64,000 nt of DNA. Origin: Callipepla californica brunnescens. Its lineage: Eukaryota; Chordata; Aves; Galliformes; Odontophoridae. Below the pieces are notes generated by a model. The model searched no databases. It worked only from the letters and a program-made list of their open reading frames with translations, and had not been told where the DNA came from. Each line of letters opens with the position of its first letter. The first letter of the stretch is position 1. The stretch lies in the NCBI GenBank assembly GCA_023055505.1, contig JALIRH010000004.1:21385368-21449367 (forward strand), given 5' to 3'. Of the stretch, positions 1 to 42,045 are shown in pieces. The position numbers were made by a program, and so were the translations under genes.

Positions 1-9162
<9,162 letters not shown>

Positions 9163-9584
9163 TTAAAATTATAGCATTCAGAAGCCATTTATTAGGGTTA
9201 AGATAACCCAGGAGTTCTGTACAACAACTTGTTTGGACACTAGCAGATACAAAGACACAGCTCCTACTCCACCTTCAGGAGGTGCCACTCCTTATGCCTG
9301 AGGGTGAGCTGGGGAGATGCTATTCTTACCAGTTTTCATTTATGGGTGCAAAAGCAAGCTACTGGTGGTTAGTCTAACCGTAGCCTGTGATTATACTCTT
9401 TCCCCCAATAGTTAGGTTGCTCATGGAGATATGACTTCAATTGATTTGCTTTCATTGTCAAAATACCACCACCTTCCTTGATATTACTCCGCACTCTTCC
9501 TACAAGATGTCTTTAAGATTAATTGGAAACCAGACATCAGCAACATACCTTGTGGATAACCACAGTTAAACCAGTAGAACCAGA

Positions 9585-9630
9585 TTTTTTTTTTTTTTTT
9601 TTTTGGGGGGCGGGGGGGGGGGAGGGAGGA
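9585..9630. repeat. T-run followed by G-run
   Basis: About 20 T (9585-9604) followed by G6-C-G12-A-G3-A-G2. The G-rich half could form a G-quadruplex on the plus strand (template side of the PCNX1 intron). Confidence 0.8.
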
Positions 9631-11684
9631 AGTATTTAGAATGCTGCTAACAAGACATTAATTGGCAAAAGTTCTAGGACTATTTTAAAGTAATTTTGAT
9701 AGTACTGCCCTGACAATAATTTTGTAGCTCAGTGCTTCTTACCACAACAAAATTATTCTAAACCTGAGTTAGAAATTCAACTTCATCTTCAGAGCATTAT
9801 GAAAGTTTAAGGCTATTAGTAGACAACATCTGAAAACGTCAGTCCTCTTCATAACCCTCTCAATGCTGAACTATTTTATCAAGTATTAAAAATACTTTTA
9901 AAGCAGTTTAACATTAAACGTGGCAATGTCTCCAAATACGAGTATCATGCACATCAGAGCTACACTGCAAAGCTGATGGTTTCATTAGCCTTATTTTATA
10001 CATTTAGGGAAGTTATGTCAGTCATTAGCTGGAAGACACCTCTTCAGATTAAGAAATAAGCTTTTTATCTATATAAAATTATATGAAGATTTGTTAAAAC
10101 AAAAATCTTCATCATGTCTTAGAGCATTCCCTTTTGAAATAGTCTTAACCACCTACTGCTTTTATTGTCTTACTGCACACAGTGTGATGCTACAGCTGGC
10201 AAGTGAGACAACTGAATGAATAAGACCTTACTAAGATCTGAGAGCATCTATATGAGGCAGTTGCTTGTAACTACTCTCTAGAACAGTAGATTTAACTTTT
10301 CATTAGAGCATTATGAAAATAACTATTAAGACTAGGTGTTATAAACAGCTCATGCAAAATACAACAGACATGCATACAGCTGATGAGGTTAAAAATTGCA
10401 AACCACATTCTAACATATCAGAATCTGAAGCTTAAGTCAGTACTGTACTGTTCTAAACAAGGCTATATGGCAACAGAAGCCTTAAGGAAGCTCAGAGACT
10501 TGCCAACTGTCACTGTCTCACTTAGGCATTATCAGCAACACCAAAACAGTGCTGTCTCCCCATTTATTAGCAGCTAGGTACCAAATGGTATATATAAGTC
10601 CTTTCATGGTTATCCACATCTGTCACAGTAAAAACAAAGGAAAATACTGGCAATAACAGATTGCATAAATATGCAAGCAACTGTTATTCAGTCTAAATAA
10701 AACTATTTTTTACATTTTGAGACAGTCACTTATATTCTCTTACCAGACGCACCTGCATACACAATTAGCTACAAATGATGCCAATCCATACTGTGTTTGA
10801 AGTGCTCAAAACATTGGCAATGCTTTGGCAGGATAAAAGGAGAGTAAGTGGGATTTTTTTGCTTCCTTTGTTTCCTTTTTGTTGTTCTTTTTGTTTACTT
10901 AAGTATCCAGGCAAAATACACTCGCATCTAATTTACTAAACACTTAAATAAAACCTGGTCTATCACTGCCAATCGCGACGGCAAAACATTCTTATCTATT
11001 CTCTACCTGATATTCCACAAAAGTAGCACTTGCAGCAACAGGGAAGTAAAAGATAAATAACAAATAGGTGTAACTCATTCTCTTTGGGGCCATCTCCATG
11101 ACATTTGATTTGACAACAGAGTTAGACTAGGTGACTACAATTTTTTCTATTAAGAAGGAAGTAACATCAGAGCCACTAAGAATTAGTAAATCTATTGTAG
11201 TTAGAAGTTAACCTAGGACATCACATTGATTAGCAGCATTAGGAACTAGACAGAAGCAGTTCACCACTAGCATATATGAGTAATACAAGTATAGTTGGCT
11301 GTGGTAAGGAAAGGATTTTGGTGGTAACCAGCCAAAAATTTGTGTTATTTTTATTTCTTCAAGTGACGCAATAATCACACAAAAATTAAGTTACCCATAT
11401 AAAAGAAAGTCAGACTACTAATCTAGAAATTTGAAATAGTCTGTAACAGTAATAAGCACAAATTTTCAGATGCACTCCACAGTTTGAAGTTCAAATGGAA
11501 TTTACATCAAACAGATAAAGAAGCACTTGGGCATTTAGCTGGCCTAAGACAACTTAGCTCCAAGCCAAAGGACAGGCATTCAGCTGCACACACATCACTG
11601 AGCACAAAGTAACCTCTCCCAGGTAAGGAGCTATAATTACTCCACACAGCTCTTTACTGACCAATACATAAAACTGCACCACCC

Positions 11685-11709
11685 AAAAAAAAAAAAAAAA
11701 AAAAAAAAA
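11685..11709. repeat. Poly-A run (25)
   Basis: Uninterrupted run of 25 A followed by CCCC. No adjoining retroelement body recognised. Confidence 0.9.
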
Positions 11710-13112
11710 CCCCACATCAGGAGAAATTGAACATGAAACTAGAACAGCAGTGCCCTAATAGAAGTTTAAATCTCTCTCACTATGAAATTCACTATGCTTT
11801 GCTCAGCAAGACTAAAAATGTTAACAAATTTGTCTGAAATCATATAATGAACATAGGCCATACACTGCACTATCCAATTCAATTCTCAATACAGAAGAAG
11901 TCAAGCCTTCATTTGTTAGATTCTAGGCACTGTTCTCACCATTCTTTTTCCCAAGAAAATCCTATAAAGTCAGTAAATTCAGCCCTTGGCTATTTCAGTT
12001 GCATTATAAAGATACCAGGATTCCTTCCCAACTTCTATTTACATCTATTTTATCTGCTCACTTTCTACAGTATCTTACAGATACAAAAAAAAAATGCACA
12101 AATATTCCTAGAACATAAAACTAGACTGATCCTCGTGTTTAAAGATAGTTTAGGATTTATAGTACTATTAAGAACACAAAGGAATAACTGTATATACTGT
12201 ATACCTATCATGTTAACTGGAAGAATTACTATTAGGGGTAAAAGCTCCTTCTTCTACAGGCAATGCTCTGCTTGCCAGATTTTCCAATACTTGAGGCAAC
12301 CACAGAACCAAACAATTTAAAAAGCAAGTTTGAAACTATCTTGACATTACCATTTCTATTCTTTGAGGTCACAAGCTGAGAAAAGAGTTGCTGTACGGAA
12401 CATGCCACTGTGCTCAGCGCTGTTATTAAATGGGCTTGTGACAGATTCCCAAGATGTACGTATATACTACATTGTAAGCACTGCTGAGGCATGCAGTGCC
12501 ACACCAATTTCATATCAAGCAACACCACTGTGTTTGATAACAGAGGCACTGTTATTACACTACTGTTTCTCTTCCCCTGAAAAAAGTAACAGGATGTTCA
12601 CACAATGTTTACCTTTTACATTTGCATTATTTGCATGTATTATTTAATTCTTCACAATGTCCTGCCTCAGTTTTTCGTTTGTATTTTAAGTGCTTCTCTC
12701 TCATTATCTACGTACATGAGGAGTGACTATTAAGACACTAGATCCTAAGGCTTACTCTCTTAAAGGAAAGAGAAAAGCAAAACCAAGTCAGGCAAATGAT
12801 ATTTTCTTGGGTCTTTTTTCTTTAAAGTTTCTAAAGTTTTTGACAAAAACATGGAGTTTGTTAGCATTAGTTCACTTTGTTATTATCTAAAAGTAACTGT
12901 AACGTTAGAGACTGGCTCTCCTGATAATTTTGAAAACAGTGCCACATATACATGCACAATTCAACAAGCCCACAGTGACATGCAGTGACAGCTCAAGGAG
13001 GTTATGGCGGGGAAGGAAGTAAAAAAAATGCCTTTCTGGCAACACTGGTGGGTGTGAGGAGAAGTGGTCTGCTGCATGCATGCTAAATATGGTGGAACAT
13101 TTAGATACCCTA

Positions 13113-28747
<15,635 letters not shown>

Positions 28748-28793
28748 CTTTGATTGTTGCTGCTGTTCCCAGACGAGATAATCCAGATCCAAC
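28748..28793 (-). CDS. PCNX1: PCNX1 exon 4 (46-nt small exon)
   Basis: Encodes residues 157-171 (VGSGLSRLGTAATIK) and the first base of Gly172. The acceptor is TTTCTAG|GTT and the donor AAAG|GTGAGA. It is too short to be found as an open frame; I found it because the peptide between exons 3 and 5 is conserved in vertebrate PCNX1 (human has IGSGSSRLGTAATIK). Phase runs 0 to 1, so skipping it alone breaks the frame. Confidence 0.94.
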
Positions 28794-31520
<2,727 letters not shown>

Positions 31521-31999
31521 TCACTTTTCAAAATTCACAAGGTTAAACGTATCCCAGTACCTCAGACAAATATGATGCAGGAAACTCAGGTGGAACACCC
31601 CATACACTAACAGAGAAGCTGCTTGCCTTGCAACTTCACTGGCCAGCACAAAGTATGAAGAATTAGGAACCTTCAAGGGTTCTGAAATGCTGGCATATGA
31701 AATCTTCCCTACAAGTGAACACAAATGTCTAACTTTCGGAACACCTGTCAGCTGAAACATACAGCAATCAACAGACAGAAAAAGCACTCAATAACAGTCT
31801 TCCTAAAAGCAGCGGAAGAACTCAATTTGAAGTCATTTGCTGTTATGAAGATCAAAAAGTTCTCCTTAAATTGTACCTAGGAGCAAAATTAAGCATGAGT
31901 TACCCAAGTAGCCACATATAATCTCTGAAAGCGATTGGAAAGGCAGGAAAATCCAGGCCCTAAGGGACTTTGCTGTTGATCTGATGTCAGACTTAAGTA

Positions 32000-32491
32000 G
32001 ATTACTCTGAAAGTAATGCCTCCTATGAATTTCCATGCTATTTGGTAGTGAAAATTCATAGCTACAAAACACTTTCTCAACACTGTCTCCACCATGAGCT
32101 ATGCCTTTTCACCAGTAACAAACAAGAGCATGCGTGCCAGGCTCTGCATCAGCGGAGGCAACCCACTGTCATTCCTGCTGAAACATACCACCTCACTGTG
32201 TTCACACCCTTATTTGGTCTCCATAAACGTCCAGCAAGAGTTGATTAATGTCAACGGGTGCAATTTTTCCACATGGAGGAATTTAATGCCACACCCTTGC
32301 TTCAGACGTACTTCCATGTCAGACACGGTTTTTATCAGACTGTCCCTCTGCTGCCATCCATCACGTGGCAACAAAGCCTAATGGAATATTGGCAGGAACG
32401 TTCAGCCTCTACAGCCATATCACCAACAGCATCTCTGATGTTGTGGGCCAGTGTAATAAAATAGGAGGCATCACTTTTGGAGCAGCCCTCC
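32000..32491 (-). mobile_element. Internally deleted mariner-family DNA transposon (Galluhop-like)
   Basis: About 490 bp bounded by imperfect terminal inverted repeats: the left end has CTCTGAAAGTAATGCCTCC and the right end, reverse-complemented, CTCCAAAAGTGATGCCTCC (16 of 19 identical). A TA dinucleotide lies at each outer edge, as expected for mariner target duplication. The minus strand between them still resembles the N-terminal helix-turn-helix region of a mariner transposase (IKFLHVEKLHPL, then a W-T-F-M-E-T-K stretch where family members have LLNVYGDQT), with in-frame stops and no catalytic D,D,D region. It is therefore a dead, non-autonomous copy. I recall the family as chicken Galluhop; that name is from memory. 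Confidence 0.75.
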
Positions 32492-33319
32492 TACCAGAGA
32501 AGAACTTCCATTCAGAAGCTTTATATGCCCTACTGACATGTATTTTAAGACTCAATACTCAAATTACAATACAAATATTATAGTGTTCTAGTGATTAAAC
32601 CATTCCAAGATTAAGAAATATTACTTTCAAAGTATGTTCTAAGTCAACACCATCCAATCATAATCCACCATAATTCAGTTCATCAAAGGCAGACATTTAC
32701 AAAAGAAAAGTAGGCTTGGCTTGTGAAAAGGACACTCCAGTATTTTGTTGGAGAAATGACACACCCTTCTCCACTTGGAATGAAAGTAAAGATGTGTTAG
32801 TGCAACTCTATTGCCTCTGGAGAACAGGACAGAAATGGGCAGAAGTACAGCAGGTCTTTCTATGCAGCTAGCCCCATATAGTCAGATCAACAACTTTTAA
32901 AGTAGGATATTATAAAGAATCTGACCTGAAATATCATTTATACTATGCTATGATGTTTCAAGCTTTTGTAAGCCCAGAGAGAGATAAATCACACCGCAGT
33001 TCAGCCTTAGGTAGCATTCTAAGTCATACATGAATCCCCTATCAAGTACCTCTACAGCCTGAACATTCCTTCATCAAAGGGATAACAAAATAAAAGTGTC
33101 TGAAGTTAGGAAAATCCTACTGAAGTAAAAATAAATCAGCTTAAGAGTCTATCAACCATGAGTCAGCAGAACAATACAGTCCAATTTCAGTAATCTGGGG
33201 AGGTGCCACGATTTTGGTACAGCTCAGCAGTCTGACAAAAATGTGTTCTATTTGCTTGTTGTTTACAAAGCTCTCTCTGACCTAATCTGAGCAATAATGA
33301 TAAGGAAGAATCAGGTAGG

Positions 33320-33342
33320 AAAAAAAAAAAAAAAAAAAAAAA
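33320..33342. repeat. Poly-A run (23)
   Basis: Uninterrupted 23 A in PCNX1 intron 2; no retroelement recognised beside it. Confidence 0.9.
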
Positions 33343-36300
33343 CACAAATGCAGAGTTCAGCTTCTTTTATTTCCATCTGCTTTAGCCAACCATGGTATTC
33401 CCTACATAAACTTTTTTTTAGAACACTTAAGGACATAATATAAGACTAAACTAAAAATCTCAGTGTTTAAGTTCAGCATACATTCTGATGACAACTAGAG
33501 AAATAACAAATAATGCCTTTTACAAAAAGACGAAGTTCCTTTCTCGTTTAAATAATTTATTCAGAAACACTGCAAATGATTCAAGTACATTTTGTGAAAT
33601 AGGAAGAGTAAGTCAACAGGAATTAGCTTTCACGGATAGATATGGAGAGGAGAGCCAGGGTTGGGGAAAGAGGCAGTCTTGTTTAAAAATAAGCCAGCAG
33701 ATATGAGCATAAGCAACAACACGATCCAACAATTGTCTACATAGGGATGCTGTGTTTGGAGGTAGCACTCAAACAAACGGATTAACAAAAGCTACTAACA
33801 AAACAATAGAAGTGTCTGCAGTAACAAGCAGGAAGGACAGATCTCCAGGCTTAACCTCTGCATGCATGTAAGATTCTAAATGCTCTTGTAGCCCAGAGCC
33901 TTAACAGTTGCTTGCTGATAGTACAGCAGCCATTTGTTCCTGCTATTAAGTCCTACAACCAGTTTCTAACAGTTTGATAACTTCATACCCCAGAGCAAGT
34001 ACTACACTTAGCAGATTGCAAGTAACCAAACAAATTGAGAAGACTGAGTAAATTACACCTAGCTAACTGCAACCAAGATCGCAGAGGGGGCATCCAGAAC
34101 CTACACATTTACTATACGTAACTGTTAGCATGTCAGAGTACAAGTGAAAGCCTGAGAAAAATCCAGAAGTTTAATAACTGACTTAGGCTGATAAGCTAAA
34201 GAGGTCTGATGTTCAGACAATGACTTTCAGAGAGAGTTTAGAACAGTTCTGACATCAGGACAAAGCAGAGGAAGGGTTTCATTCTTTATCTGTTGAACAT
34301 CATCTTCTATCCATAGATTTTCCTTTTGCTTCCTTCCATCCTTCAGAGCCACTAAACTGTTCTTGAAGTCCACACGATTCAGAAATATAGGAAGAACATC
34401 CTTGAGGAAGATGACAGCTTCTGGTCAGCTGAGTAAGGGGTTAAAAACTCTCACCATTAACCTCCTCACTTTACCAGTTTCTGCTGGTACTTAGGATAGC
34501 CCTGTAACTGGCCCAATTAAAGCCAGATTGGCCAGACTTGACCAGAAAAAAGAGACCAGGCTAAAGCCAAAACTACTGCTGTTATAGGAGAAGCACCATA
34601 GCATGTACTGCAAATGCCAGAACAGAACAATTTCAAGCATTAAGAGACTTTCTGTCAAGCTTGAAGTGGTAATTATTACTTTAAAAAAGCCAAACAACTC
34701 CAAGATCAATAAGTCTGTCAGGCACAGAACAGCAAGAAGAAACTGTATAAGTAAGGCAAGAGTTGTAGACACCCCAAGATTTTTTTTTAATTAAGTTTTC
34801 TTGCTCTACTTGTTTAAAGCAGACTGTACATAATTCAAAGGCAATGAATTAAGAAACCACATTGTCCTGTTTTATTATAGCAAAGTACAAGCAAAATTCA
34901 GCTCCCCCACGTTGATGAGTGTTGAGAATAGCGTCACCCAGTTAATGATTTATCCTATTGTGAATCACAGTAGTCACTGACAAAAGGAGGAAGTCATCAT
35001 ATTCCCAAAAACAAGAATGCAAGTTAAATGTTCAAACTGATATCTTACAGACTTACAGAATTAGGTGTTTGTATTCCGAGTATTTGTTTGTTTTAATGAA
35101 ACCTCACAAGAGGTAAAGCATAACCAGCACCATAAAAATCATGTAAGTATGAAGTCATCAATTGCACGAGAAGTTTGAGAAACAAGACAGTTCTCATTCC
35201 TATATTTAAATTGCACAACCTTCTTTCAAAGGTATTAAGTCAAGAATTTCCTATTTATAAGGAATATAAGAAAAGATCAACCTAAGGAACACCAAAATGG
35301 TCTTTTATTAATTATGCTAAAGTCTTACGAAAGATGAGATACCCTCAGTTTGACCCTATTCAAAAACTAATGTGAACATAAGATACAAGAAGCCTATAGA
35401 AATCTACAAATGATAGCATGCTGTTTTTACTAGATACCTGGAAGCCCCATATACAGATAAACAAGTCAAGCTTCAGAAAAAGAACAGATGTTCTTCAAAG
35501 CTAAACAGAATCCTCAACACAGCTACCACTTAACTCTCAGAAATTAAAAAGAAAAACAACACAAATACCAATATCTGAAGCAGCCCCTGGGAAGATCTGT
35601 ACATGGAAAAAACCCCGATGCCCACTCTATGCTACAAGAGCAGCATTAAAAGCTAAACAAAAACCTACGTACACACGCTCATCAGAAAAGATTTTCTATT
35701 ACTCTTCTGATTTAACTTAGTACACTAAAACCTTGCCCTGTATCTCCTTTACTGGTTTGAACATTATCCCAAAGTTCTTGAGAGCCTCCAGGTAAAGATT
35801 AGTATATACTGCACATCCCACTTCACAAGAAGTAACATTGGAATTTCAGCACTGACCTTGTTCCCAGTTCTAGTCAAGACACCCAAACCTGGGAACAAGG
35901 ATCATATAAAAGTAAATGAAACTTCAGTTGACAATCAGGACACGCCATCAAAACTAAGCTCAGTATCTGAGCTCACAAACACTTATAACATAGTAAATCA
36001 GCTCACAGCAACTTGTCCTCAGAAAAAAATAGAACTTCTGAAACATCCATAAGCAATTCACAATACCCGTACAAAGAAGTCCTTGCCAAGCCCTGGCAAC
36101 TCCTGTGGAAGCAAAAGCTACATGGCTTCAAAACAAAATGAAGAAAAAAATATAAGGATCACATCTAACACACATATTAGCAAAACTGCATTTAAACAGA
36201 AGAGACCACTAGCTCACTTTCATGAATTTTATTAAGCAGAATAGGTGCTAGTATATATTTAGGGTCACACTGTGCCAAAGCAGATGAATACAGCTTTAGA

Positions 36301-37576
36301 AAGTATGGTGACCTAAATGGAGTTACAATTAAAATCAGCAGGTTCAATTACCAAACACTGAATGGAAAAACAGTCAGGTTATAAAAGATTGATACAAGAA
36401 GTTACTGTATACCAGCTTTAATGGAAACAAAGACAGATTTTGTTAATAATACTAAGCTGAGCACTGATGCAGAAGAACTTAAGACTCATGCCATGGAAGC
36501 TGCTCCATATGCACAAGGATGTCCTTTCAATTCTATCCTAAACGTTTAAATACCACATCAACTTCCCTTAAGCATCTTTATGCACAGAGTGAAAAGTTTA
36601 TTTTGATTACATCTCCTTATAGCACATGACTCCATTTAAAAGGTTCAGGATTTTGTGTTGTGTTGATCTTCTTCGTTTCTTTTTAAGAATCTAAAGAAGT
36701 ACAGTAGGACAGTATACCAATTCCCTCACTCTGAAAGCAATTCATAGATAACAGTACCAGAAATGCAAAGGGAAGAGAAAGGTCTTCAAAAAGCTAACAA
36801 TTCAAGACTGATCTATTCCATGCAGTGTAACTCTTAAGAGGTCCTCAGTTACGTGGAGTTTGGCAGTGGCGTTGATAATAGAGCTCACAACACACTGAGT
36901 ACAAACAGTCTGACTGGGCTGGCTTTGTTGATAAGTAATCTTTTGCTCTTTTTTTTTTTCCCCCTCTGCACAGCCTGATTAGAGAAGGGAAATCTCTTCT
37001 GATGATGGCAAAAGCAAAGATCTGTCGAAAGTAATAACTTCCTATTAACAGTACTTCAGAATCCTCACCTTCACTCCTAAGCAGAACAACTTCAGAATTC
37101 CAAGTTCACAGGACAGTGCTCTCCTGAAAAAAGCCTACAACTAGTGTGAAGTATTGTATGTGACCTAACTAAGCAAACTAAATTCAGATTAGACACTTCT
37201 TTCATCACTGAAGACTTAGTAAGTAGTATTTGACAGCTAGATTTTTAAAACCAAGTCTACTGCTGAAATAAGATTATTTGTTCTGGATGTGTTCATTAAG
37301 TATTTAGCAACCTAAAGAGCACACATTTTCCACATTGTTGTCTCAGGGCTTACAACATTTCCAACTCTTAAAGAATCAGAAAGTTGACATAATTTCAAAC
37401 CTAAAATGTAAAAGGATTTTTTTATATATATTAGACTTCACTAGTCTTTCAAAAATCACAGAAGTCTGCATCCATATTCTCGAGTGTTTATTTCATCCAC
37501 CATTCCAGTTACACGTCTGATAGAGACATAACTCTTCATCACTCCCAGCAGTACACAAGCATTGACAGAAACCTTA

Positions 37577-37789
<213 letters not shown>

Positions 37790-37982
37790 TCAAAGGAAGA
37801 ACAGAAACGTTAGTGAACATGAGGTCCAACATTCATAAGCACACATACAGCTACCCACAGTTTAACAATTTCCCTCATCCTGAAGATACCAACCTTTGTC
37901 TTAAGCAAGATATAAAAAGCCATACGCACCATACAGTCTACACCTTAAATGGAGGTTATTAGAAGGCCAGTAAGATTAACAA

Positions 37983-38000
37983 AATATATATATATATATA
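37983..38000. repeat. TA dinucleotide run
   Basis: Nine TA-type units about 200 bases inside intron 1 from the exon 2 acceptor. Confidence 0.85.
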
Positions 38001-40319
38001 CTCTACTACAAAGTACCAAAGCAGCACAGCAGCATGCTAAGTAACCCTACTACTTAAGTTTGAAAACCAAATTTAACTTACTCTTTTCTTTCCAGGCTTT
38101 TGGTATGTAATACTTAGACTACGAGACTTACAACTAGCATGACTTGTAAGTCAGAGTATTCATTCAAACTTGGGGTTATTTATGCCAGACCACCACATGC
38201 CCATGGAGAGACAGCTAATGGAGATCTTTTGAAGATAATTTTTCAGTTGTGACAGAGCCTAATGAAAAGCCTCAGCTCTAAATTCAACTTCTGAAACTCC
38301 ACTCCAAACTAAGATGCCACATCCAGCTTTTGCCAAGACTCACGAGCCTTTTACAAAGCAGTCATTTCAGCAACAGATATTAAGTGAAGTCTGATAGCTG
38401 CTGAAGAGAAGGGTACAGAATACTAGTCAAACCTCCACTTCAAGACTTTAGCCTAATTCACCTTTTAGTTGCATCTATACTAAACAAAATGAGATATGAA
38501 CTCTCAGCATTCAGCCACGAATACATCACTTCCATCACCAAAACAAGAAGCTGTATACTCCAATATTGTTACATCATTGCCCTTGACCCAGCTGATGGTA
38601 CAGTCTGATATCAAATTCTAAACAGTTATATATATACAGACGTGTGACAATCAGAATTAAATAATGTTTGCACTGGGTAACAAATGCTAACTCAGTAGAT
38701 GAGAAGATTAAGTGAACTGCCTTTTTAGGTTTCCTATTGTAAGGCTAATTCCAGCTTGTTTCGTATACCTAGTCCCTCTCATTTTACAAACATTAGCAAC
38801 AGAGGCATCCTCACAGCCATCCAAGCCCCAGGCGTATCTTGCAGGAGCAGAGAATAGGAGAGAAAGTCCTCTATATTCTTTTACAAAGCTACCTTTAGGC
38901 ATTTTAAAAAGAGATCTGACTAAATCATTAAGATTCCTACATGTTTAAGAGAATATTTGTCCTGAAAGAGCCATGAGTAATCTGAGCTATGATTTAAGCA
39001 AAAACACTGTCTGAATAGATCGCTGAATACAAAATACTGTACTAACAAAGGGGAATAAAACAATAAACATTTCTTCATATTGTATCAATTGTTAATTTCA
39101 GTGGAAAACCAATCCCTAGGCTGGTTTTTCATGTTCTGGCAGGAAGCAAAAACAATCAAGCAATACAACATTACTCAAGCCAAACATATAAATATTTGAG
39201 TCTAGAACCAATTAGGAGAGAGGTTACTTACTATGATCTCTTTCTTCAGGAGCTCAAGTTTAACCTACATCACATCCTCCAAAACAAGTCTAAATATGCT
39301 GCTTGAAGTAGGACAGACAAACAAAGTTGGGGTATGTTAACTTAGATTCTACCAGCCACCTTTCATGATCAGCTGGACAAGACTAAGGGATAGGGAAAGA
39401 TTCACTTTGCAAGAATCACCTCAGAGAAGAAAGAAGAAACAATTTTAAATACAGCACCAACAATCAACCAGGAGTCACAATGATAACGACATCCGTAACC
39501 CTGGAGCAACACAAAGGTTTCCTCAAAAAAATGCAATGCTTCTGAGAACTTGAAGGGCAGCTAGTTTCCTGCAGGCACAGGCAAGCCCGCTAAACAGTCT
39601 GCTATCAAATCACAAACAGGACTTCAATGGGCCTGTCCTTTACAAGTACCCAGTGTTCTGAACCTATTACTGCAATCAGCTTAACACTAAACAACAAAAG
39701 TATAGACATGTCTTTCATGGACTAACTCCATTTGGAGAGCTCTTCAGTTTCTCCCCTCCATCCATCAGCAACGAAGCCACACACTGCATCCAATTTACCC
39801 TGTGGAATGCAAAATCTACATGTCCTGTTGTGCAGAGGGAAACCCTGAGAATGAGTTAGAAAAAAAACCAGAAAACGAACATAGCTCGAATTAAACCCAA
39901 CAGAGAATTAAAGGGTACATTTTTCCCCCTCTCACATCCTGTTTCTACAGGATTGCAGTGGGCTAGGATTAACGCAATTAATTGATATTTTTCATTATTC
40001 ATGTTTATTCACATTTGCTCCTCTCTAGATAGAATGTATATTTTGGGATTAGAAGAAATTTGAGCATGTCCAGCACACTCTACTATATGATCATACTTTA
40101 AATTAAGGTCTTACACTGTGGTACAGCAGTACTACCCACAGTGCCAGCAATTCATCTACATTCCAGCCTCAAGAAATAGGGTGAATTCAAGCCAACTTAA
40201 ACCGCTGGTGCCTTCCCCATTCTACTTTGCCAAAACTTGGAAACATTCAGCTTCTATGTGGGGTCTTTTCTCCATGAGCCAGAACAAGTTAAAATAATAT
40301 TATTGATTGCATCAGCGTA

Positions 40320-40540
40320 AGTTAAGATGGACATTAGGAACAACTTCTTCATGGAGATGGTGGTCAAGCATTAGGACAAGCTGCCGAGGAAAGCAGGAGT
40401 CACCAACCCTGGAGGTATTTAAGAGACGCTTGGATGTGGCACTAAGGGACATGAGTTAGGTATGGCCCTTGGTAGGTCAGGCTGACAGCTGACTTGATAC
40501 TGAAGGTCTTTTCTGACTTTAAGGATGCTATGATTCTATT
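40320..40540 (+). mobile_element. CR1 LINE 3' fragment
   Basis: Sense-oriented 3' end of an avian CR1: GTTAAGATGGACATTAGGAA, then CCCTGGAGGTATTTAAGAGACGC, and the terminal GGATGCTATGATTCTA. 5'-truncated to about 220 bp, non-coding, antisense to PCNX1. Confidence 0.85.
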
Positions 40541-41668
40541 TTGAGTTGCTCTTAATGTGTTAACACATTTCAGGAGACCTGAGTAACTGAGTATCCTACA
40601 CAATACCATCTTCAAGATTATAAAAGAAATGCTCAGGTCCTACAAACGTGCAGCTAGATCTCATTTCAGTTGTTTTCTCAAGTAAGAAAGCACTACTTTT
40701 ACCAGGCCTAGACAAAAACTTTGTTAGAGCTTGTTCATGGACTGGTTATAAATCTGTAACCGCACCAGCATTCCAGAGAATTTCTCATTTTACTGCACAT
40801 CCCTATGGCCACTTCCATTAGCACCAAAAGAAAGAGCACACTGAGCAGCACTAGTCACAACTGAAGCTCTCACAGGAGAGAAGAAAGAGCTAGACATGAC
40901 CATACAAAACCTGCCTGCTTTAATTACATTCTGTTGAAAACATCAGTCACCCAATGTTTGAACAAGTCAAATAAATAATTAGACAAACTCCAAGGTAGAA
41001 GTATTTCCCCGTATCTCAAAGGGAAGTTGTGTAGTATTATAAAAAGCTCAAGGGGGAGCGAATGGAAGATACAAACTTCCTACCATCTTCCCTTTTGAAG
41101 TCACTTCCAAAATGTATACCTTATGAAACAACATCATATCTATACTATCTATGTGGACTGATCTCAAAATAATCAGACCTTTCAAGCCCAGCTACCTCTT
41201 CCTCACTTTTCTTCCATATAATAAAAACTACATACAGATAAAGAACCACACTCAGAATTTACTCTAAGAAACACTTATTCAAGACATTATTTGGGTGTAC
41301 TCTTGAACTCAAACCACAGATCTGCTGTGCTATCAGCTCATTATTGGTGGAAAGCATTGTCTGTTGCACAGGACAGAACCATGAGCTCCTATAACCAGCT
41401 GGACCAGTAGAAACTGTTTAACTGACAACCAACGGTTTACTAGTGCAGTTTCCTAAAACACTAGGGCATAATGCAAGCGGGGTTATAAAAGAACTAAAAA
41501 TAAATAAGTAGTGAACAAAGTGAAGATAAAGGAATGCAGTGCTGCTGTTTCTGCTAACTACTGGCTGTAAGGCCATCTCTGCTTTATCACAGCACTCCCA
41601 ACGTGAAAGAGAGGGTAGGAAACACTTAAGCACTCCTAAATTCCAGCCATCGATCTAGAAAAGAAAAG

Positions 41669-42045
41669 AATCATAGAATCATCAAGGTGGCAAAATACCT
41701 CTAAGATCATCCAGTCCAAGCATCTACCTATGCCAATATTTCCCACTAAACCACATCCCTCAGAACAACATTTAAACGTTTCTTGAACACCTCCAGGGCT
41801 GGTGACTCCACCACCTCCCTGAGCAGCACATTCCAGTGCCTGACCACTCTTTCAGAGAAGTATTTCCTAACGTCCAACCCAAATCCCCCCTGGCACAACT
41901 TGAGGCCATTCGCTCTAGTCCTATTGCTAGTTACAGGGCAGAAGAGGTCGACTCCCACCTCACCACAACCTCCTGGAAGGACAGTTGTAGAGAGCAATAA
42001 GGTCACCCCTTAGCCTCCTCTTCCCCAGACTGAACAATCTCGTGG
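41669..42045 (-). mobile_element. CR1 LINE 3' fragment
   Basis: Begins with AATCATAGAATCATCAAGG, the reverse complement of the CR1 3' tail, and continues through CACCTCCAGGGCTGGTGACTC and CCTGAGCAGCACATTCCAGT. About 375 bp, 5'-truncated, in the same orientation as PCNX1. It creates an 86-codon minus-strand frame, which is repeat-derived and not a gene. It is the best preserved CR1 copy in the introns. Confidence 0.9.

Noticed and set aside
41746..42006. 86-codon minus-strand frame and its plus-strand partner
   Set aside because: Lies entirely in a CR1 3' fragment; not a gene.
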